A DNA stretch of 64,000 nucleotides from Agapanthus africanus (taxonomy: Eukaryota > Streptophyta > Magnoliopsida > Asparagales > Amaryllidaceae), in contig CM057344.1 in NCBI GenBank assembly GCA_030015575.1, positions 598,866,410-598,930,409 on the forward strand, given 5' to 3'. The translations under genes were made by a program, and so were the position numbers. Below the pieces are notes generated by a model. That model did no database searches, was not told where the DNA came from, and saw only the letters and a program-made list of their open reading frames with translations. This document shows, piece after piece, positions 1 through 12,200 of this stretch; the stretch's first letter is position 1, and each line of letters starts with the position of its first letter.

Positions 1-3
1 TAC

Positions 4-201
4 CTGTCCTCGCGGACGAGAATATTTTGCAGCCCATGTATACTGAGGCTGGTATGCGCCCATGGCAATTTCAGTGTCTCTCGTACCTTCCAAGGATCGC
101 TGGTTGATGTTTGCTGATCCCACAATCAAATATTCATCGTCTACAATCATTCCTTTTGAATGTACATAAATCATGAACCGCCGATTCTTCTTGGCAAGTC
201 C
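4..201 (-). CDS. PLDBETA: PLD beta exon 9 with HKD motif 2 (residues 767-832)
   Basis: The exon is 66 codons, acceptor TTATAG. Its donor begins GTA at bases 3-1 and is cut by the window edge. It carries [20 protein letters not shown], the second HxKxxxxD motif (H780, K782, D787), then the GSANINQRS block. The next residues of the family should be in an exon to the left. Confidence 0.94.
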
Positions 202-3200
202 CTATAATAGGAAAGCAGTGGGCAGCATTTATAACAGAATACTTATGTCTATATCACATCATTCTTCATAGTAGAAAAATATAATTATGAGCCATCAAAA
301 GAGCCTGGTATGTAATAAAAAAAAGAGCAGTGTATGATCTGCATTAACAATTTGTCGTAGTTGCAAATCTAGTTCTATGACACTCAACTTCATTCACACA
401 AACTAGATAATATGTTGTAGTCTATGGTTCTTATGTTTACCTTTATGTAGACCTAACCTTCGAATTTACTCCAAGGAAAAGTCAGGTTGATGAGATTATT
501 AAAATTTAGCAGACAGGAGTATTCTTTGAGATCCTTCAAAAGTCCTCGTTGTTACAATGGAATTATATTATATCATTTAAAATAATTTATGCAATCTTTT
601 GAACTTTTATCTAAGAGTACTAATGCGGACTTACATTTAAAAAAACAATTTACTCTTGGTTGATCTTGTTCTTCATATATCAATAACAATTTGTTGGCTG
701 CTCAATCAAAAACAATTTTGTTGGGCGATCTTGTCCTTCAATGATAAAAAAACAATATATTGGCTGGTATAAAACCATAGTCGGGCCACCACACATCAAC
801 TTCTGCTTGTGGGCAAAATGTTACCATCATGGCATCAGAGCTATGGTGATGTTTTCCTTGTTCTAGATTGAGATTCACACAACACTTCGCGCTTGACTCA
901 CAGCTATATGATCTTTGCCATGTTAATGCATCTTTTATTAGTAGCAGTTTAGTAAATTCAGTATCAATCCTAGATAAATCACGCTAATTAGGGAAAGAAA
1001 GATTAATTCATAAGTTCTGAACATAATCAAAAAATTGAGAAACTAAAGGTTACTTAGTTCATTCTCTATATAAAAATGTCCACAGTGGTCCACAATTCTA
1101 GCTGATATTGTTTTAGAGTCAAACAACTTTTTTTAAAGAAGATATTGTATTAGAGCCAACGAATTACTACATTCACTAACTGAACATGGAAAAAAAATAT
1201 TGAGCTTCAAAATAATACTTACTATTGGAGCGCTTGCAGCTGCACGAGGACTTTCATTTATAGGATCATTTGGGTCCACTGCTTCCCGATTGCCAAGGCA
1301 GAAGAAATTCAAATAATCTTGGGGTTCATATATATCCTCGAGGCCTTCTTCTTTCAAAGCCTTATATATCGTTTCATACATCATTTGCATGGTTTTTTTC
1401 TGGGAGAAATAAACAATGTATTAATATATCTGATACTTGAGTTAGTGTTTAGGGGAGAGAGAGAGAGAGAGAGAGATATTTGGGAAAAATGAAATTGGAT
1501 AGATTAGGGATTAGCCCCATCATCCTCTTTATATAGGCAACGCCATTTTTTTATTACACCCTTATTAAGTATCTAATTACATATAACAAACCCGTGTACA
1601 TTACTGGAGTTCTAACACTCCCCATCAAACTGGAGCATGCATATCAAATATGCCCAGCTTGTTAAAAATAAACTGCAATCTATTCCTTCCTATGGGTTTT
1701 GTGAATAAATCTACTGACTGATGAGCAGATTGAACATAGTAAATATCGATGATTCCATCTTCAATCTTCTCTCTTACGAAGTGGCAATCCACCTCAATGT
1801 ACTTCGTTTGCTCATGAAACACAGGATTATATGCAATATAGATTGCAGCCTTATTATCACAATATAACCGCATAGAAGAAGTGGGTTCAAAGCCAAGCTC
1901 TCCCAGCAGAAAGTGAATCCATACAAGCTCACAAGTGGTATTCCCCATGGCCCGGTATTTTGACTCGTCGCTGGAGCGAGACACTACGCTTTGCTTTTTA
2001 CTCTTCCAAGAGATCAAGTTATCTCTTACAAACATGCAATATCATGTAGAAGATCTGCGATCGAATGGAGACTCGGCCCAATCTGCATCAGTGAAGCCTG
2101 CTACTCGAGAATGTCCATGGTCCGAGTACAGTAGACCCTTCCCTGGAGCATTCTTCAAATAGCGAAGTATTTGAATCACCGCATCCCAGTGAGCCACTCA
2201 AGAATCAGCCATGAATTGGCTCACAACGCTAACTGGGTTTGAGATATTACGTCGAGTGACGGTGAGATAATTCAACTTACCGACCAACCGTCGGTATCTT
2301 TCGGTATCTTCAACCGCGTTACCTTGTCCCGAAAGTATTTTATTATTAGGATCCATTGAAACCTCTATGGGTTTGCATCCTAACATCTCTACTTCAGTTA
2401 GCATATCAAGTACATACTTCCGCTGTGAGATGTAAATGCCATCCTTCGACCGAACAACTTCGATACCCAAAAAGTATTTAAGGCTTCCAAGGTCCTTAGT
2501 CTTGTTTGAAAGTGGTGCTTAAGTTGTGCAATACGAGCCGCATCATCGCCAGTAATCACTATGTCATCGACATATACCACTAAAAAAATGCGAAGGCCAT
2601 CGGTGTTATTACTGTAGAACACCGAATGGTCATGTGCACATCGTCTGAGGCTGAACAAAATGACCACCTCAGTAAATTTCCCAAACCACGCTCGAGGAGA
2701 CCGTTTCAAGCCATACAATGACTTCTTCAATCGGTAAACTAGACCAGACCCCCTCTGAGCAACAAAACCAGATGGTTCCTCCATATAGACCTTCTCGATC
2801 AAAGATCCATGAAGAAACGTATTCACCACATGAAACTAATATAGTGGCCAATGATGAGTAGCCGTAAGAGATACAAGTAGACGAACAAAAGTCATCTCGA
2901 CCACCGGAGAAAAGGTCTTTTCATAATCAATGTCGTAAGTCTGCGAATACCCTTTGGCAACCAAACGTGCTTTTAAGCGAGAAAGAGTTCCATCAGGATG
3001 AAGCTTCACACTCAGCGGCACCCTACATCTTTCTTCCAGCAGGAAGAGAAACCAGATTCCACATCTGATTAAATTCGAGGGCAAGCATCTCAACAATCAT
3101 AACCTCGGTCCACCCTTTATGAGACAAAGCATCAGAAAGGGACTTGGGTAAAGCATGAGAGTTGAGGGAGGAGATTAATGCTCGATATGCTGAAGATAAG

Positions 3201-6200
3201 TGAGAAGCGGCCATATGATGAGCTATAGGGTGAGAAGTGCAACTCCGAGTGCTTTTCCGTAAGGCAATAGAGAGATCAATGTCAGCCTGTGGTGGAGTTG
3301 GAGACTCGAGAAGCTCGGCAGTTGGAGCTGGAGGGGCAGCAGTTGGATGTTTTCTTCGAGCATAGAGTCTTGTAACAGGTGGTGGAAGGCCCAATGGTGG
3401 TGAATCAGGAATCGGTTCGATAATAGGAATTGTATAGATGATTTCAAAAATAGGAGGTGGAGTATCAGCTGTCGCAGACAGAGTGTCATCAGAAGCTAAG
3501 ACATAAATATTCAAGGGAAAATCACTATTCAAATCCAGCGATGTATGTGCCTGAGCAAAGTAGGGGATAGATTCATAAAAGGTCACATCAACTGAGATAA
3601 ACCGGCGGCGTAACACAGGAATGCAACATCGATACCCTTTTTGAGTCCAAGAGTAACCAAGAAAAACATTTGATGGCCTTAGGGTATAGTTTAGAGACTC
3701 TCGATTGAAGATCGTGAACAAAGCACACATCCAAAGACCTTAGAGATACAGGAAATGTAATGGCCGAAGGAAACAAAACAGAGTGAGGAACAAGCCCATT
3801 TAATACAGACGAAGGCATACGGTTTATCAGGTAATTAATAGTAAGTACTGTATCCCTCAATAATGCTTAGGCACCCGCATATGAAACAAGAGAGTACATG
3901 TAACTTCCAAAAGGTGCCTATTCTTTTTCTCGGCCATCCTATTTTGTTGAGAAGTATAAGAGCAAGATAATTCGAGGATAATAACAAGTTTTTCCATATA
4001 TTCTCTAAAGGGTGCACTGAAATATTCCCGTGCATTGTCGCTCCTCAGAGTACCAATGCTAACTCTAAATTGATCCTTGATTTCGGAGCAAAAGTTTTGG
4101 AAATGAGAAAATACCTCATTTCTAGATTTCATCAAGTATAACCATGAGATTCAAGAAAAGTCATCAATAAATGTAACGAAATAACGAAAACCCCTTGTGC
4201 AATAATTGGACATAGCCCCCAAACATCTGAATGCACTGAAAAGCATTATCAACCCTTTTATTAGTATGAGAGGGATAGCTTGAGCGATGATATTTACCCA
4301 TCTCACATTATTCATATTCTAGAATAGATAAAGAATCAAGGGATGAAACTATCCTCTTCAATGTTTGTGAGGAAGAGTGACCAAAACGGTAATGAGCACC
4401 AAAAGCTGATATATGGCTCGAGGTAGGACATACTAAATGGCGTGGGTGCTCGTTGAAGTGGTACAACCCATCAACCTCTGTCCCGGTGCCAATTGTTCGA
4501 TTCGTCCCAAGCTCCTGAAGAACACATCCTCCAGGGAAAAAGGTGGCACCACAATTCAATTGTCGATTCAGTTGACTAATAGAAAACAGGTTGAAGGGAA
4601 ATCGAGAAAGGTATAGAACAAAAGTCGGGGGTAATTGTGATGTAGCCATAACTGAATCCACAATTCAACCACTTGTTAAAATTACCAGGGTGAGTCCAGA
4701 TTTCTGCTTATAAGAAGACAGTATGTTTTGCTCCCCTGTCATATGATCGGTAACTCCAGTATCAATAACTTAAGGACGTGGAGCATGTGTCGGCGAGAGG
4801 CAAGATACATGATCATCTCTTGCCTTAATCAAATTAGAAGTGCGGACAAAAAGATGAAATCTCTGAATTTCATCATCTATCGATGGTCCTTCTGAAATGG
4901 GAGGAAATGTAGTTGATGTCGTCGTAGGTACTCGCATACAACCAAATGTGAAAGAGACTTCTTAATCAATCTGTCGAACACCTAATGGGTGGTGGCTTAA
5001 GCTCACCAATTTCAACAACCAAATAATGAGAAATGGATCTCCAAAGATCCAACCCAAAGAATCGTAGTTGATCTTCCAAGATCCAACTTCCGATCTAATA
5101 ATAAACACCAACCTGCTCAAGCTATAACTTCGGAATCAACCAGGATCTCCGATAGCAAAATAATGATGAGGACATCATGAATAAGGGATGATAATGAAGA
5201 AGTAACTTGTATCGTAGACAACAAAATCCAAAGGGAATAACCCTTTGAGGCAACAACTCTCGGGGTTGAGATAACAGCTCTCAAGATCACAACACTGCGA
5301 AGCAACAACTCTCGAAATAATGCTCGTATCTTCAAACGAGTTTGAATCCGCACGCCAAAAGAAAGACATCTCCTAAGATCTCATCCAACTCCAATTAAGA
5401 ATTCCAATCAACCAACCAACGAAAGGAATCTACAAAAATTCCACCCAAAAATCGTGATCGGTCTTCCAAAATCCGATCTTCGATCGCCAAAACAAACAAA
5501 CACTTCACAAACCAACAATGGACCCAAAAATGACATCCAATAGCCTAATCATCGCAACGATACAATCTATTAAGAAAATTGAATAAACTTCAACTCGTGA
5601 CATCATCGTCAAATGAATTGACTTGAGGCCTTAATCCAACTCCAAAGAGGGCTAAATCAAAGCTAAAAACACCATTGAGTCAATTTATCGAACACCTAGA
5701 GAGCTTCAGGACAAAGACATCATTGAGTCAATTTATGAACTCGTGGAGGCGGCTAAGGAAATGAAGCCTGCAGGTGAACAGCACCCATGAACATTGTTGC
5801 TACAGTACTGTGAACGGTCACCTGTGAATAGTGTTGCTACTATGCCTGTCAACAGTAACTATGGTGGCTATGATGGTAGGATCTCGGCAGCGATGAGGTC
5901 GAGGGAGATTGGCGGCAGCAGAATCTAACCTTGCTCTGATACCATGATACTTAAGTTAGTGTTTAGAAGATGGATGTGTGAGAGAGATTTGGGGAAAATA
6001 AAATTGGATAGATTAGTGAATAGCTCTATCATCCTTTTTATATAGGCAAATCCATTTTGTTATTACACACCTATTAAGTATCAAATCACATATAATAAAC
6101 ACGTGTACACTACAGGTATTCTAACAATATCATGTTGATTACCCCAAAATAATAATCATAACAATACAAGATGGTGAAATAAGTGAATATGGCATAATGG

Positions 6201-9200
6201 CAGTATATAACAAAGACAATGGAAAATAACGGTGATGTATCATGGAGGCAATAGGAGAAAATTCTAGTTAAAAACACAAACTAAATTCATTAAACGGCTG
6301 TTTAGTTAGGCGGTTTTATGGAATCAGGTTTTTTCCATACACTGGGTAATGAGGCACCATATTGCAGATTTGAATAAGAATTTTTTCAGCTATCTTAGAG
6401 TCTTTATATTCAAGTAGCTTAGAAAATAATATTATTTCGATCCTGAAGATCTTTTGTCATCTTTTGTTTTAGAGTTCAGATTTGATTTTCTTTGTTATCT
6501 TTCTGTTTAGAAAGTTAAGATTTGATTTTCTTTGTTATCTTTCTGTTTAGAAAGTTTAGATTTGATTTTCTTTGTTACAACAAGATAGTAATCAATTGGG
6601 TGGCTTATCCATATAAGGATGCCATATTGACGTATTTGAGAGAAATGAATGAATGAAGAGTTGATTGCTTGATTTTGCAATTTTGGCTCTTGGTTCCGAG
6701 TGATTTGGAACCGTGTTCTTCGGCGGGTGTGAGGCCTAGCCAATCCAATTAAAAATTTATCCTTCAATCCCCACACAAATCCAAACCATTCAATTCCCAT
6801 CCTCAGCCACGTCATCACCAACGACGAGATATCAACTCCTCACCTAAAAGATTTGAGGTAAAGCAAAGAATGAAGATTCATTTGGAGTTCCATCATGCAC
6901 AGAAACAGCAAGCCGTCACTAATAATAAGGATCATCTCTAAGTCAAACCAAGGTAAAGGCTTTGAACTGAATTATTTGAATTAATATTAGAGTCTAATTG
7001 GTAAGTGGCCTTGAGGATCAAGTTATTAGATCTATGTTATTTGTATCCAAGTTTTAAGAATATAACATCTATATCTCAACATGTGTTAACAATTTTCACT
7101 CGTGGATTATTTATCACAAGTTGACTCTTTTAATCGATAGCATAATCATAAATATTTGGCATGTCATGTTTATATAATTTGTTAATCATAATCATCATTT
7201 TTGGTTCTTTTTACATGCTCATTCATATAGATAGCTTTGCATAAAATTTATAGCTTAGCCCTTTTGTTCTCGTGCTGCGTCACCGGATCATTATAAAATC
7301 TTGTTCAAATTATCCATTATTAAGTTCTATTGAGCACCTCCAAATCCAAAACCCAAAACCTTGGTTTTAGTAAAAAGCACAAATTGCGCAAATGCATGCT
7401 TTTTCCCAACTACCAGCACATGCATATGGTGCTTTAAATTCGCATTCCGAATATTGTTCATACATTATCAACAAAGTTTTCTTTATCTGATGTTAGCAGT
7501 ATGGCGGTCATGCCATAGAGTCGAAGGAAAGCTGAATTCACGCTTTCTATTTTACCAGTTGCGATGAAAGGCTGAATACCCCTACAAAGCATCCAAACGA
7601 CAACTCCTCCAAGCCTAGATTACCCCTTAGGACTGTATAAGCTATGGCCTTTATGGACAGTAGAAGCCGGGAGCAATGCTGGAAACGATAGGAAGCATTT
7701 ATCTCATACTATTACAAGATTTGCGGTAAAAGGTATAAAGCTTGATTGTTGAAAGATAATGGATAACTGTTCATGTATAATAGAGCACATAGATTACCTC
7801 TGCGATTGTTTTAAGTCTAACCATCAATTTTTTTTTATGGTAATCACAGTCCATCTTGATCTGCATGCCTTAGGACGGGTTCATGTTTTTCGAATTCACG
7901 AACTTCCTTGTGGGACATCGGATCGATGATTCGTTCCATTCAAGTTGATCAATACACCTACACAGTGCGTGTTTACAAAATCACATTGTTTGGAAGTATT
8001 TTACATATTTAAGACCCACTTGAAACAAATCCTATCAAGGGATTTGAGCAATCAATTATGATGAAAAGCTCTCAATTATTACAATGATATCAATATTTGC
8101 ACAGATCTTAAAGTTGATGAGATTTGTTTCCTCTCTCTCTCTTTGTGTGTGTGTCGAGTAATGATATGGTGAGATAAGATCTTAAAGTGAGATGACAAAC
8201 CGAATAACATCCATCTATCAAAGTGACGATCGGCTCCTTACATCTTGCTCTACATATCAATAAACATATGTATACAAAATATAGAAGATATATAGACTTC
8301 TAAGGTATGGATCCCACATTCACAAAATGAATGGTTGTTAAGGCGTCATAAAGTGCGAACATTGCAAAACCTTGATGCATGACTTATAAGTCTCCAATTC
8401 GTCCGATTTTTTGTACATATTTTGATGTGTAGGATAAGATGGATGAATCTGAGCGTCGATTCACGGATGTATTTGGCCATCTCGATTTAAGGATCTTATC
8501 TCATCATCTAATTTTCTTATAGAGGCGTGCCTCTACTCCTGGTGTACTTATTTCACATCCAAAAAGGATTCATCCAATGGATGCGATGCACCACGTGCAA
8601 AGCACGTGCGCGTGGCTTAAGCCCACCGCATGCAAAGCACAAGCGCATGGCAAATACCATTGCGTGCGATGCGATACGTGTAAGGAACGTGCGTATGGCA
8701 AAGGCCATTGCACGTAAAAGAAAATCTTCTATCAATTAACAAAGTAAAAAAAGAACAAAATTGATTTTGGATCAATGATCCAACGGTGCGTACACACCCT
8801 AATTGATATAAATCAATTTAAATCTGTTTGTTAATAACAAACTTAACAAAAATAGTCAAAATTGATTTTTGGATCAATAATCCAATGGTGTGCATGTCAC
8901 CTTTAATTGATATGAATCAATTAAGAACAAAACCCACTTGATTATTGGGAACAAACCCTAACAATTCCTTTCCTATAAATAGGAACTTACCCATAAAAAA
9001 AGGAATCTTTTTCTCTCTAGCAAAAAAGAGAACCGAAGTGCTCGAAGAAGAAAAAACCTAATCGACTAGGTAAAAATAAAAAGAGAATACCCTCTCTTTT
9101 TCATAAAAACTGGTGCTTTTTATAACGAAGCTAGTGCTTCTCTAACAATAAAGATCGAACGATCTTAGAATTTATCTCTTTTATACAGAAAGCCATCGTT

Positions 9201-12200
9201 TTCATGAGAGATCTATTCTAAGATTCAAAACTTTGGACAAAAACCCTTGTAAAAGAAAGATCACAAAGATACAGATCGAAACTAGTGTTTTTGTTGAAAG
9301 TTTACTTTTATTAAATTTAAATGTGCAATACGAATGCACTTTAAATAAAATAATAGAGATCTCTATCTCCTTAAAAGCCAAAGCTTTCCGCACCATGGTG
9401 CGCACCTTGGCTTAGGGTGTGAACTATGGATGCGCGCATCACGTGATCGCATGTGGAGGATATTATCCACACCAGTCATACTTAGTGTGCAATATCTAGT
9501 GCGTCACGTCATACTCACGTGTGTGTCCCTTTTTGAAACACACTTTAGACTAATGCACATCACGTGATATTCACGTGCGCACTTCATACAGATACACGCC
9601 ACGTGATACTCACGTGCAAACCCCATAGACAAAGATGCATGTGCGTCACGTGATATACACGTGCGCAGCACGTGATATTCACATGCGCACTTGTTGAATA
9701 AAACATCATGCGCATCCCATACTCATGTATACGCCTCTAAAAAGGAAAAGCATGAACGCCCCATATGACTTATGTGCGCACTATACGATGCACATGCACA
9801 CATGAACAAGCCATAGCTTGGATATTGAGCTAATATACACCTTGTATAGAAGCTTATGCTTCATAATTAAGTTGATCTTAATCCATAACAAGACTAACGA
9901 TCCTTTATTAAAATATTTAAATTGACCTTAGTTTCATATACGGCTAACGGTCCTTAATCAGAACCTAAGTTGATCTTAGTCTATAACAAGACTAACGATT
10001 CTTATATGAAAACAAGTATCCCGTGAACTGATGGACCCCATCAAGATGAGAAATACTATCTAGGTTCAAACCCCAAATCTAATATACGGATTTGGACTAA
10101 TCTGCGTCCTACAGGCGACGTCATAAATTAGTCTCTGCATACAATCCAAAGACAACCTAAATAAACAAAAACACGACACACAAAGATTTCTGGAGTAGAG
10201 AAAGTTATTATCGCTCTGCGATAACGTAATTAACTGCAGGGGCTTGTGCCTACAGGAAAGAGCGTCCCCACAATCAATAAACTCCTCACATATGAGGGGT
10301 GGGGGAATCTGATAAAGTCTACTACAACGGTCATATCCATCCAAACAATACCCCACTTGTTTCTCGAGAAGTGATGGTTGTTGGAATAATGATATCAATT
10401 TTTATTTTATATATTTTGGTCGGTAACGCTAGTGAATTAACAGAAACGGAAAGAGAGCCTACTATGAAACTTGCTTATTCCTCTGTAACACTTTCTTCTA
10501 TCTATTCCTTTCTAACAGTTAGTTACCAGTCCGACTACCTCACTCTGTTTGCTCAATGAAAAGCCCGCATCGTCAAAGAAGATATCATGATGCTACCTTT
10601 TGCGAATGACGACAGTACGGCGATTTCGGCTTTCAAAAAAAAGGGTGACATTGTAGGTTAGATTCCTACTTGTTGAAGGTGTGGTAATGCTTTCATTTCT
10701 ATGGGCAAACCGGTCATTAGGTCAGTCCATAAACAAGTATTAATAGGGAAATGAAAACTATAACTAAAAAAATAGAATGTCTATACAAAAATGGAATGTG
10801 TTAGGGCTATACAAACTCGAACCGTAGACCTTCTCGGTAAAACAGATCAAACTTATTATTATCGAAATGATTCGAACTGTTTCAAAGACCCAACATGCAT
10901 TTTCAGCTTCTATTCTTAATTTTAATAATTACCCGATCTAATTAGACGTTAAAAAAAATTAGTGCCCGATGCGGGGAAGGGTTCTCCTATGAGTGGACCG
11001 TTGATTCTTTTTTTCGTTTTTAATAAATACCTTCAATATACGGTGCCATAAATCAACTTGGTATTTTCGGAGAGTTGGACGGATATGTTCCATAAAGCAT
11101 ATGCCCCCGCATTCAGGCTGGACGTCCTCCCAACGCTTCGGTCCGGTTATTAGCGGTAAACAGATTCTGGCACGCCCAGCGGGACCTTTTTCTCTTTCCA
11201 CTCCACACTTTGTGTGTCGTGTTTTGTGAACCAATCGTTGTATATATATGTTTATATTGCTTTTGGATTTCAGGATACTGAAACCGGTGTTCTCTTTCCT
11301 ATGCAAATCTTAATGACATCCTACAACTGCAAATCTGGTTCCAACACTTCCGCACCTCAACTGATCATGACTGGTTAGTTCATGGCCCCGCTACCGTGGA
11401 TTCCTACGGCTCAGGTCCAGCAGACCCTGAGCGGGCTCCAGTTCGGATAATTTCCTCCACTTCCCACTATTGGTGCCTCAACGCTAAAGGAGGAAATCCT
11501 TAGAAAGTTAGTCTTTGATAGACTGGCTACTGTCTCTGTAGGCTCCGCTGATAAACCTGCCAAATCTGATAGCACGGTCTTCGGCGGAATTGGCTCGAGT
11601 TCTGTGGGCCCATTAGAGAAGAAGCCTATAATACCCAGGAAGGCGGTCCTCGACAGGCTAGCCCTCCCAACTTATCAGTCAACCAGTGATCCTGCACCCT
11701 TATCTGTCTTCCGCAGATGGGCCCCTCAGACTGCTTCTCCAATAGCTACGAGGGAATCCGTATTCAAGCGCTTGGCACCGGCCGAGATCCCCAAGCAACA
11801 CAAGGAGCATACTGAAGAAGCTCCTAAAGTTAAAGAAGCTCCCGTCACGAGAGCTGCTCGACGTCGCTACTGGCGTCGACAAAGACAAGCTGGAGACAGA
11901 TCTCCATCCGGCCTAACACCACCAGCCCCTATGCCGATTATCAACGCTGCTGTTCCAATCGGGAATAGTTTCGAACCTTTGAAGATGGTGAAGCGCAACT
12001 CGCCCACTGTTGTGCTCAAGAAGTCTCCACCGCCTGTGGAGATACCAGGGAAATCCGAGTCAGTACGCTCACCCCCACGATTTGTCCTCGACAATCCATA
12101 AGATCTTGAAGGAAGTTCAAAGATCCACCATCGATCCGAGCTATTCTTCTCGGGTCAAGAAGCCGAAAAGTTGGCCTCATCGTGACAACTCTCTTCCTGA

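Larger units (their letters stand above)
1431..6126 (-). mobile_element. Degenerate Ty1/copia LTR retrotransposon
   Basis: The element is 4,696 bp with two LTRs of 187 and 182 bp, both TG...CA in element sense (TGTTAGAA ... TATCA). It is flanked by a perfect 5-bp duplication ATATC (1426-1430 and 6127-6131). The minus-strand order protease, GAG-pre-integrase, integrase, RT, RNase H is the copia order. The primer binding site abuts the right LTR and a purine tract (GATGGGGAG) abuts the left LTR. Many stops and frameshifts show it is dead. The LTRs differ at roughly one site in eight by eye, so it is old. Confidence 0.93.
8543..11162 (+). repeat. Element A 5' LTR (carries a later insertion)
   Basis: It aligns with the 3' LTR throughout, apart from an extra block at about 10345-11030. 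It is rich in CACGTG motifs, has a TATA box at 8974 and ends CGGTAAACA before the primer binding site. The first 20 or so bases do not match the 3' LTR start well, so the left edge is approximate. Confidence 0.85.

Noticed and set aside
6507..6821. 104-codon minus-strand ORF
   Set aside because: It partly covers the 40-bp tandem repeat and shows no domain; probably repeat-derived noncoding DNA.
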